DNA of 52,183 bases from Myxococcales bacterium (GTDB lineage: Bacteria > Myxococcota_A > Polyangia > Haliangiales > Haliangiaceae). The notes under the pieces were generated by a model. The model was not told the origin of the DNA, made no database searches, and saw nothing but the letters and a program-made list of their open reading frames with translations. Position 1 is the stretch's first letter. Each line of letters begins with the position of its first letter. The position numbers and the translations under genes are program-made. Below are positions 20,906 through 29,406 of the stretch, piece after piece. The stretch spans positions 1 to 52,183 of the forward strand of contig WYBA01000315.1 in NCBI GenBank assembly GCA_011526095.1. The letters are read 5' to 3'.

Positions 20906-21793
20906 TCACTCCTCGTCGAGCGGCATCGCCTGCAGCGTGCGCGGCAGGTCGAGCAGCGTCTCGTTGGGGGAGCCGACCAGCATCGCCGGCGACACGTCCG
21001 ACAGGCCCCACGGCTCGACCCGGCCCGCGGTCACCGCGAACGCGCCGCCGTCGATCCGTCCGACCACGCCGAACCCGCTCTTCATCGGGACGCGCGCCGT
21101 CTCGATCACCAGGTCCGGCAGGTGGCTGACGTCGATCTCGATCAGCCCGCGCTCGCACGTGAGGACCAGCCGGTACGCGAGCACGCGCCGCTCGAGCAGC
21201 AGCACGTGGCCCATCTCGCTCTTGAACACGTTGTGCCAGCCCTCGCGCAGCTTGCCCTGCGCGACCTGCGGCAGCTCGACGTGGTAGAGGTTCGGCTCGT
21301 CGATCTTGCGCGCCAGGATCCCCGACGTCGTCACGACGCAGTCGACGAACCCCGAGGCGTGCAGGTCGATCACCGGCGACCGCGGGTCGACCGTCCACCA
21401 CGATCCCGGCTGGTGCGAGGTGCAGCCGAGGAACACGTTGCGCGCGCTCGACCCCTTGAGCCACTCCGAGATCGCGCACGCGACCTCGGGCGCCGAGCCG
21501 GTGTCGCCGAGGCGGCGGTCGCCGTTCCACAGCACGCTGTCGCCCGGCAGGCGGTGGACCGAGTCGAAGTGGAAGTACCGGCCCTGCCACGGCGGCTCGA
21601 GGCTGAGCTTGTCGCCGACGCGGACGTTGGCGACGGCGTCGAGGTCCTCGGGCACCGCGATGTACGTCTCGCCGCGCGGATCCAGCGCGACGAACAGGAT
21701 GCCGCGCGGGGTCAGGCCCTTCTTGCGCAGCTCCTTGAGGCCGAGGATCACGGCCGCCGGGTCGCGGTAGTGGTAGACGCGGGTGGCCAGCAT
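20906..21793 (-). CDS. Unknown soluble protein of 295 residues
   Basis: Not recognised. The sequence is balanced and rich in Trp, Asp and Val, with no signal peptide or membrane segment. Notable stretches are GILFVALDPRGETYIAVPEDLDAVANV near the N-terminus, NVFLGCTSHQPGSWWTVDP in the middle, and GFGVVGRIDGGAFAVTAGRVEPWGL near the end, suggesting a mostly beta protein. The ATG at 21793 opens right before the first conserved-looking segment. It is followed after three bases by the GNAT gene, implying a shared role, perhaps a protein modified by or supplying the acetyltransferase; that is speculation. Confidence 0.8.
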   Translation of the reverse strand: MLATRVYHYRDPAAVILGLKELRKKGLTPRGILFVALDPRGETYIAVPEDLDAVANVRVGDKLSLEPPWQGRYFHFDSVHRLPGDSVLWNGDRRLGDTGSAPEVACAISEWLKGSSARNVFLGCTSHQPGSWWTVDPRSPVIDLHASGFVDCVVTTSGILARKIDEPNLYHVELPQVAQGKLREGWHNVFKSEMGHVLLLERRVLAYRLVLTCERGLIEIDVSHLPDLVIETARVPMKSGFGVVGRIDGGAFAVTAGRVEPWGLSDVSPAMLVGSPNETLLDLPRTLQAMPLDEE

Positions 21794-21830
21794 CGGGGCC
21801 CGCGGACCCTACACAGCCGCGCCGCGAATG

Positions 21831-22739
21831 TCACGTCCGCGCGCGGCGCCTCCCTCGGCCGCGCGCGGCCGGCCGGGGCAGCGGGGCCAGCCGCGGCGCC
21901 GTCGCCAGCAGCAGCTCGCGCAGCGCCGCCGCGGCCGGCGGCAGCCGGTCGACCCCGCGGTGACGCAGGATCAGCCGCCGGCTCAGCGGGGTCCAGCTCT
22001 GCGGCACCTCGACCAGCGCGCCGGTGCCGAGGTCGGCCCGCACCGACGCCCGGCTGACCAGCGCCAGGCCGATGCCGGCGCGGACGTTGCCCTTGATCGC
22101 GGCGATCGACCCCAGCTCCATGACGATCCGGTCAGCCGGGACGTGGCGCAGCAGCATCGTGCGCACCGGCGAGCCGGTCGCGAACGTGACCCACACGTCG
22201 CGCTCGGCGGCGGGGCCGGGGCCGCCCACGACGATCAGCTCGTCGTCGAGCCACGGGTCGGACGAGCCGGGCGGGCCGGGCAGGGCGCCGCGCGTCGGCG
22301 AGGTCGTGACCGCGAGGTCGAGCTCGCCGTCGTGGAGCCACGCCTCGAGCTGGTCGGTGAACGCCTCGCGCAGGAGCAGGCGCACGCCCGGGTGCTTGCG
22401 CCGGTACTGCGCCAGCACCGTCGGCAGCAGGTACGTGCACGCCGTGGCGCCGGCGCCGATCCGGACCTCGCCGCGGCGCCGCCCGGCGACCTCGGCGACC
22501 GCGCGGGCGCCGTCCTCGACCGCGGCGAGCGCGGCGCGCGCGCGCGGCACCAGCGCGGCGCCGGCGGCGGTGAGCGCGGCGCCGCCGGGCCCGCGGTCGA
22601 GCAGGCGCGCGCCGAGCTGGTCCTCGAGCCGGCGGATCGACGCGGTGAGCGCCGGCTGCGACAGGTGGGCCCGGCGCGCCGCCTCGGTGAACGTGCCGTG
22701 GTCGACGATCAGGAGCAGGTGGCGCAGCTCGTCCAGCAC
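21831..22739 (-). CDS. LysR-family transcriptional regulator
   Basis: A 302-residue LTTR. The winged helix-turn-helix is at residues 1-60 (LLLIVDHGTFTEAARRAHLSQPALTASIRRLEDQLGARLLDR), followed by the linker helix and a periplasmic-binding-like effector domain. A basic Arg-rich tail ends the protein. Starts with GTG at 22739. It is divergent from the TauE/SafE-like permease gene across 78 bases, the usual arrangement in which a LysR protein controls the neighbour and itself. Confidence 0.93.
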   Translation of the reverse strand: MLDELRHLLLIVDHGTFTEAARRAHLSQPALTASIRRLEDQLGARLLDRGPGGAALTAAGAALVPRARAALAAVEDGARAVAEVAGRRRGEVRIGAGATACTYLLPTVLAQYRRKHPGVRLLLREAFTDQLEAWLHDGELDLAVTTSPTRGALPGPPGSSDPWLDDELIVVGGPGPAAERDVWVTFATGSPVRTMLLRHVPADRIVMELGSIAAIKGNVRAGIGLALVSRASVRADLGTGALVEVPQSWTPLSRRLILRHRGVDRLPPAAAALRELLLATAPRLAPLPRPAARGRGRRRART

Positions 22740-22740
22740 G

Positions 22741-22794
22741 CCCCATCACGATGATCTATCGTCGGCATAAAAACAATCCATTGGAATGATGGGG
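22741..22794. promoter_or_regulatory. Divergent LysR/permease promoter with 8-bp inverted repeat
   Basis: CCCCATCA at 22741-22748 and TGATGGGG at 22787-22794 are perfect inverted copies, 46 bases apart centre to centre, flanking an AT-rich patch (GGCATAAAAACAATCC). Inside is an imperfect dyad GATGA-TCTA-TCGTC (22750-22763). This is the probable binding region of the divergently transcribed LysR protein. Confidence 0.55.
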
Positions 22795-22817
22795 CGCCGG
22801 CGCGCATCGTAGGCCCC

Positions 22818-23528
22818 ATGTGGTTGGTCTTGATCCTCGTCGCGGTGGTCGCGGGCGCCTTGACCACGGTGTCCGGGTTCGGCGGCGGCCTGCTGCTGTT
22901 GCTGGTGATGTCGGTGCTGGTCGGGGCCAAGGCCGCGCTCGCGGCGACCGCGGTGGCGCTGCTCGTCGCCAACATCCACCGGATCTGGCTGTACCGCGGC
23001 GCGGTCGGCCGCCGGGTGACCGTGCCGCTGCTGCTCGGGCTGGTCCCGGGCTCGTTCGCCGGCGCGATCGCCGCGGCGTGGATCCCCGAGCCGGTGGTCC
23101 AGGCCGCGATGATCGCGATCGTCGCGATGAGCGTGACGCGCGCCTGGCTCGGCTGGGACTGGACGCTGCCGGCGGGCGCGCTCGCCGGCTCGGGCCTGGT
23201 CATCGGCGCGCTGGCCGGCTCGGCCGGCGGCGCCGGGTTCCTCATCGGCCCGATCGTGCTGGCCGCCGGCCTGTCCGGCCGCGCCTACCTCGGCACCGTC
23301 GCGGTGTCCGCGGTGGCGATGCACGTCGCCCGGATCGCCGGGTACGGCGCCGGCGGCCTGCTCACCTCCGAGATCCTCGGGTACGCGGCGGTGCTCGCGC
23401 CGGCGCTGCTCGTCGGCAACCTCGTCGGCGACCGCGTCCGCGGCGTCATCCCCGAGCTGTGGCAGCGCCGGATCGAGCTGGGCATGCCCGCGGTGTGCGT
23501 CGCGCTGGCGCTCGCGGGCGTGGGCTGA
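22818..23528 (+). CDS. TauE/SafE-family membrane permease
   Basis: A 236-residue integral membrane protein with about eight hydrophobic segments. The family's internal duplication is visible: [26 protein letters not shown] near the N-terminus and [26 protein letters not shown] in the second half. The family exports small organic anions and sulfur compounds such as sulfite or sulfoacetate. The actual substrate is unknown, and no sulfur gene is adjacent. It is divergent from the LysR gene and probably controlled by it. Its stop leads directly into the covarying hairpin repeat. Confidence 0.9.
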   Translation: MWLVLILVAVVAGALTTVSGFGGGLLLLLVMSVLVGAKAALAATAVALLVANIHRIWLYRGAVGRRVTVPLLLGLVPGSFAGAIAAAWIPEPVVQAAMIAIVAMSVTRAWLGWDWTLPAGALAGSGLVIGALAGSAGGAGFLIGPIVLAAGLSGRAYLGTVAVSAVAMHVARIAGYGAGGLLTSEILGYAAVLAPALLVGNLVGDRVRGVIPELWQRRIELGMPAVCVALALAGVG

Positions 23529-23631
23529 GCCGAGCGAAGCGAGGCGACCTCTGTACAGGCGCCGCGAGCCCGTCTTCGGGCGAGCCAGCCGATCGTCAGA
23601 GCCTGTGAGGCTGAAGGCCTCACAGGCTCTG
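23529..23631 (+). repeat. Intergenic structured repeat, copy A
   Basis: Begins at the base after the permease stop and has a close relative at 41346-41448. It holds a small hairpin GCCCG-TCTT-CGGGC (23568-23581) and a 15-bp perfect hairpin with 5-base loop TGAAG: arms 23597-23611 (CAGAGCCTGTGAGGC) and 23617-23631 (GCCTCACAGGCTCTG). The first 75 bases match copy B with about eight differences, and arm changes are compensated. No U-run follows, so it is not a classical terminator. Confidence 0.85.
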
Positions 23632-23670
23632 AGCCGCGCGCGCCTCGCGATCTGCGATACACCTCGGGCC

Positions 23671-25350
<1,680 letters not shown>

Positions 25351-25372
25351 GTCCAGTCGTAGCCGCGGTCGG

Positions 25373-26938
25373 CTACAGCATCGTGCCCGACAGCACGAGG
25401 TTCGCGACCGTCAGGTAGAGCAGCAGGCCGGACACGTCGACCAGCGTGGCCACCGCGGGCGCCGAGGCGCTCGCGGGATCCGCGCCGCACTTCTTGAGCA
25501 CGAACGGCAGCATCGCGCCGGCCATCGTCCCGAAGATGACGACGCAGATCAGCGAGATGCCGACGGTGATCGCGATCAGCCCGTAGTGGTCGCCGTAGGC
25601 GTCGGACGCGCCGGGCCACAGCACGACGCGGAGCAGCCCGAGGCCGCCGAGGATCGCGCCGAGCGCCAGCCCGGTGAGCAGCTCGCGCCGCAGCACCAGC
25701 CACCAGTCGCGCGGGCGGACCTCGTCGAGCGCCATCGCGCGGATGACGAGCGTCGACGCCTGCGACCCGGAGTTGCCGCCGCTGGCGATGATCAGCGGCA
25801 TGAACAGGGTCAGCACGACCGCCTGGTCGAGCTGGTGCTGGAACACGCTGAGCGCGCTCGTCGTGAGCATCCCGCCGAACAGCAGCACGGTGAGCCACAC
25901 GCCGCGCTTCTTGATCATCTCGCGCAGGCTGGAGTCCAGGTACGGCTTCTCCAGGGCCTCCATACCGCCGAACTTCTGGATGTCCTCCGTCGCCTCCTCC
26001 TCGACGACGTCGACGATGTCGTCGACGGTGACGATGCCCTTCATCACGCCCGCGGCGTCGACGATCGGGATGACGGTGAGGTCCTGCTCGACGAACACGC
26101 GCGACAGCGTCTCCTGGTCCATCTCCTCGCTGGCGCGGACGACGTCGACCTCCATGATGTCGGCGACGGTCTTGCCCGGCGCGGCGCTGAGCAGGTCGCG
26201 GAACGACACGACGCCGATCAGCTTCTGGTCGGGGTCGAGGACGTAGGCGTAGTAGATCGTCTCGAGCGTCGTCTTCGCCTGGCGCCGCAGGTAGCTGATC
26301 GCCTGGTCGGCGGTCATGTTCGGGCGCAGCCGGGCGTAGCGGGTGTTCATCAGGCCGCCGGCCTCGTCCTCCTCGTAGGCGAGCAGCGCCGAGACCTCCT
26401 TGCGGGTCGGCTCGTCGAGCAGCGCCATCAGGCCGCCGCGCTCGTCGTCGGGCGCGTCCTGGATCACGTCGGCGACGTCGTCGGGCTCGAGCAGGCGGAT
26501 CCACGACCGCCGCTTGCCCGGCCGCCAGTACAAGAGCAGCATCCGCTGGTCGCGCGCCGGCAGCGACAGGAACAGCTCCTCGGCGTCCTCCTGCTCGAGC
26601 AGCTTGAGGCCGTCGGAGCGCTCGGCGAGGTCGAGCACCGGCCAGGCGTCGCGCAGGTCCTCGGCGGACAGCGGCTCGTCCTGCGCCGCGGCGACGGGCT
26701 CGGCGTTGCCCATGTCCGCGAGCTCGCGGATCGTCTCGGGGTCGATGCGGAGCACGCCGCCGGTGATCTCGTGCGGCACCTCGACCGGCGTGGCGTTGTC
26801 GCGATCGCCGTTGCCGTTGTGCTCGCCGTTGCCGTCGTGCTCGCCGTTGCCGTCGTGCTCGCCGTTGCCATCGTGCCCACCGTCGCCGTGCGCACCGTTC
26901 CCGTCAGCGACGGGCTCGATGTCGTCGGACGCGGCCAT
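25373..26938 (-). CDS. mgtE: MgtE-type magnesium channel/transporter with a His/Asp/Gly/Asn-rich N-terminal extension
   Basis: A 521-residue protein. Residues 10-45 are a low-complexity extension with repeats of DGNGEH. The MgtE N-domain follows (AEDLRDAWPVLDLAERSDGLKLLEQEDAEELFLSL), then paired CBS domains (about 200-320; IGVVSFRDLL, VDAAGVMKGIVTVDDIVDVVEEEATEDIQ), a linker helix and five membrane segments (345-521). Selectivity-region marks are LFMPLIIASGGNSGSQAST and PVATL-like APAVATLVDVSGLLLY. The family lets Mg2+ in, gated by cytosolic Mg2+ on the CBS domains. The ATG at 26938 has AGGG seven bases upstream; two earlier ATG codons are possible. It lies downstream of kamA and a lipoprotein on the same strand. 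Confidence 0.92.
   Translation of the reverse strand: MAASDDIEPVADGNGAHGDGGHDGNGEHDGNGEHDGNGEHNGNGDRDNATPVEVPHEITGGVLRIDPETIRELADMGNAEPVAAAQDEPLSAEDLRDAWPVLDLAERSDGLKLLEQEDAEELFLSLPARDQRMLLLYWRPGKRRSWIRLLEPDDVADVIQDAPDDERGGLMALLDEPTRKEVSALLAYEEDEAGGLMNTRYARLRPNMTADQAISYLRRQAKTTLETIYYAYVLDPDQKLIGVVSFRDLLSAAPGKTVADIMEVDVVRASEEMDQETLSRVFVEQDLTVIPIVDAAGVMKGIVTVDDIVDVVEEEATEDIQKFGGMEALEKPYLDSSLREMIKKRGVWLTVLLFGGMLTTSALSVFQHQLDQAVVLTLFMPLIIASGGNSGSQASTLVIRAMALDEVRPRDWWLVLRRELLTGLALGAILGGLGLLRVVLWPGASDAYGDHYGLIAITVGISLICVVIFGTMAGAMLPFVLKKCGADPASASAPAVATLVDVSGLLLYLTVANLVLSGTML
26806..26877. repeat. 18-bp tandem repeat, four units, inside mgtE
   Basis: Four in-frame 18-base units (26806, 26824, 26842, 26860; unit CGCCGTTGCCGTCGTGCT, a few substitutions) encode repeated GNGEHD/DGNGEH on the minus strand. 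The period is a multiple of three, so copy-number changes keep the frame. Confidence 0.9.
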
Positions 26939-27004
26939 GAGCAGACCCTGCATGACTCGCGCGCCACACACAAGCGCCGCGTGCTCGCGATCGCGCGGGT
27001 CGGG

Positions 27005-27751
27005 TCACTCGGCGTCGTCGCCTGCGCCCGCGCCGTCGCCTGCGCCTGCGTCGTCGCCGGTCGCGTCGTCCGGCGCGGCGGCCTCGTCCTCGGGCGCCTC
27101 CGGCACCTTCACCGGCTCGTCCGGCGCGGCGAGCCGCGCCTTGATGACGGTCTTGCCGCAGCAGGTTCGCACGCCGTCCACGGTCCGGACCACGTCGGCC
27201 CACTCGAGGCCGGACACGGCGTGGACCTCGACCTCGGTCAGCTCGTACTCCTTGACCGCGTCGCGCAGGATCTCGCGCACGAACGCGCGGTTGATGTGCA
27301 GCTTGTCCGAGCTCTGCACGCACTTGGCCAGCTCCACCGTCGGCGGCCCGACGCAGAACTTGCCGTCCGGGGTCGAGGTGACCTGGATCGCCGGCCCGGT
27401 GATCTCGTCCGACAGCACCCAGGCGTGGACGACGTCGCGCTTGCCGACGAGCAGCGCCGGCTCGCCGCCCGCGGCGGCGTAGCGGCCGAGCAGGGCGTGG
27501 ACGCGGCCCCACGGGACCTTGCGCTCGATCGCCAGGCGCACCGGGCCTGCGGCCGGCGTCGGGTCCGGCGCGGCCACCGTCACCTTGACCAGCGGCGCCG
27601 ACGCCGCGGCCGGCGCCGGGATGACCTGATCGGCGTCCGCGAGCAGGACGCCCTCGATCGTCGCCTCGTAGGGGTTGGAGCGCGCGCCGCAGCCGCCGAG
27701 CAGGGCGGCGGCGGCGATGGCGACGGACGGCGAGGCGGCGACGCGGCGCAT
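27005..27751 (-). CDS. Lipoprotein of unknown function, possibly ExbD-like fold
   Basis: A 248-residue predicted lipoprotein (signal SVAIAAAALLGGC). The middle, PWGRVHALLGRYAAAGGEPALLVGKRDVVHAWVL, resembles the periplasmic domain of ExbD/TolR proteins found in myxobacteria, but no membrane anchor of that family is present, so this is tentative. Paired Cys residues (FCVG, AKCVQ, RTCCGK) suggest disulfides. The C-terminus is an acidic Ala/Asp/Gly tail with GAGDGAGAGDD. The gene starts 11 bases after the end of kamA, in the same operon, and precedes mgtE. Confidence 0.75.
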   Translation of the reverse strand: MRRVAASPSVAIAAAALLGGCGARSNPYEATIEGVLLADADQVIPAPAAASAPLVKVTVAAPDPTPAAGPVRLAIERKVPWGRVHALLGRYAAAGGEPALLVGKRDVVHAWVLSDEITGPAIQVTSTPDGKFCVGPPTVELAKCVQSSDKLHINRAFVREILRDAVKEYELTEVEVHAVSGLEWADVVRTVDGVRTCCGKTVIKARLAAPDEPVKVPEAPEDEAAAPDDATGDDAGAGDGAGAGDDAE

Positions 27752-27762
27752 GGCCGCGCAGC

Positions 27763-29178
27763 TTACCGGATCGTCGAGGCGCGCGCGTTGGCCTGCTGTG
27801 CGGCGCGCGCCGCGGCCACGGCCGCCTCGATCATCTCCTGCTGCTGCGCCGGGTCCGCCCACCGCGCCTGGATGTCCGGCGCGAGCGTGTCGATCGGGTC
27901 GTAGTAGAGGAAGTAGCCGGGCTTGACCGACGGCGCGGTGTACACCGCGATGCCGGTCTGGCGGTCGTAGTGCTCGAACGAGTGGACGACGCGCTTGCCG
28001 CCGCCGCCCGGGGCGTCGCACACGAACGTCGGCGTGTGGAACCCGGCGGTGACGCCGCGGACGTGGCGCTCCAGATCGCACGCGGTCTGGACCGAGGTCC
28101 GCAGGTCCTCGACACCCATCACCATGTCGTGGAGGTAGACGTAGTAAGGGTGGACCTGGCAGTGGCCGAGCCGCTTGACCAGCTTGACCATCGCCCCGAC
28201 GGTGTCGTTGACCCCGCGGATCAGCACCGACTGGTTGCGCACGATGATCCCGCGCTCGAACACCTTGTCGAGCGCGCGCTTGGTGATCGCCGTGATCTCG
28301 TTGGGGTGGTTGAAGTGGGTGTGGAGGACCACTTCCTTGTGGAGCTTGCGGCCCTTCTCGACGATCGCCGTCAGCGCGTCGAGCCACTCGACGTCGCTGA
28401 TCAGCTTCATCGGCATGACCGCGGGGCCCTTGGTCGCGAACCGGATCCGCCGGATGTTCGGCATCGCCAGCAGGCGCTCGCCGATCAGCGTGATCTGGCG
28501 GGCCTTGAGCTGGTAGCTGTCGCCGCCGGAGACGACGATGTCCTCGAGCTCGGGGCGCTGCGCGATGTACGCGAACGCGCGCTCCCACCGGTCCTCGGTC
28601 GCCTTGAGCGACACCTTCTCGACCTCGTCGGTGTCGAGGCCGACCGCGTAGCTGCGGGTGCAGAACCGGCAGTACACCGGGCAGGTGTCGAGGGTGAGGA
28701 ACAGCGCCTTGTCCGGGTAGCGGTGGGTCAGCCCCGGCACCGGCGCGTCGGCCTGCTCGTGCAGCGAGTCGAGGGTGAGCTTGGGGTGATCCGGCAGCAG
28801 GCGCGACGCCACCGGGATGAACTGGCGGCGCAGCGGATCCTCGTAGGGGCGCTCCCAGTCGATCAGGCCGATCAGGTACGGCGAGACCCGCAGCGCCATC
28901 GGCGCGCGCTGGAACCCGGCCGCGACGTCGTCGTAGAACGCCTTCGGCACGAGATCCTGGATCGTCGCCAGGAGCTTGGCCGGGTTGGTGATCGAGTTGC
29001 GCGCCTGCCAGCTCCAGTCGAGCCAGGTCGCCTCGTCGATCTCCTTGTAGGCGGGGATCTTGTGCCAGAACGGGCCGTCGAGCAGCTCGCGGTAGTCGAG
29101 CGTCGTCGGATCGACGGGCGGCTTGAGGTGCTGGACGGCGTCGGGCGGGCCAGCGCCGAGGGTCACCAGGTTCTCCAT
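27763..29178 (-). CDS. kamA: Lysine 2,3-aminomutase (radical SAM, PLP)
   Basis: A 471-residue KamA-family enzyme converting L-lysine to L-beta-lysine. The radical SAM cluster motif is C166-x3-C170-x2-C173 (CPVYCRFC), followed by IVVSGGDSYQLKA (SAM region), HTHFNHPNEIT, QSVLIRGVNDTVGAMVKL, VYLHDMVMGVEDLRTSV and FVCDAPGGGGKRVV, which carries the PLP lysine. A roughly 50-residue N-terminal extension and a C-terminal helical tail resemble longer KamA proteins; arginine or glutamate mutase activity cannot be excluded by eye. ATG 29178 has GAGG nine bases upstream. It is the first gene of the kamA-lipoprotein-mgtE unit. Confidence 0.92.
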   Translation of the reverse strand: MENLVTLGAGPPDAVQHLKPPVDPTTLDYRELLDGPFWHKIPAYKEIDEATWLDWSWQARNSITNPAKLLATIQDLVPKAFYDDVAAGFQRAPMALRVSPYLIGLIDWERPYEDPLRRQFIPVASRLLPDHPKLTLDSLHEQADAPVPGLTHRYPDKALFLTLDTCPVYCRFCTRSYAVGLDTDEVEKVSLKATEDRWERAFAYIAQRPELEDIVVSGGDSYQLKARQITLIGERLLAMPNIRRIRFATKGPAVMPMKLISDVEWLDALTAIVEKGRKLHKEVVLHTHFNHPNEITAITKRALDKVFERGIIVRNQSVLIRGVNDTVGAMVKLVKRLGHCQVHPYYVYLHDMVMGVEDLRTSVQTACDLERHVRGVTAGFHTPTFVCDAPGGGGKRVVHSFEHYDRQTGIAVYTAPSVKPGYFLYYDPIDTLAPDIQARWADPAQQQEMIEAAVAAARAAQQANARASTIR

Positions 29179-29296
29179 CTGTCGTTTCCTCAGGGCGACG
29201 GCCGATACTCTGGGCACGTCGGAAGGTTGCCGGGCGGGGGTGACATCGAGCACGCCGAGACACCGGCCACCGCGCACGGCGCGCGCAGGCCGGTGA

Positions 29297-29344
29297 TCAG
29301 CCGCGCACGTCGGGCATGTGACAGACCGAGCCGAGGAACCACAT
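29297..29344 (-). other. Possible short leader ORF upstream of kamA
   Basis: A 15-codon frame (MWFLGSVCHMPDVRG) starts at 29344 with AAGGA seven bases upstream, 120 bases before kamA. Further upstream, GTCCGGC (29363-29369) and GCCGGAC (29382-29388) form an inverted repeat. It could be an attenuator-like leader or chance. Confidence 0.2.
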
Positions 29345-29406
29345 CGGTTGATCCTTAGCGTTGTCCGGCCCTCCTTGGCAAGCCGGACCTCGTGCCATGG
29401 TGAGGT

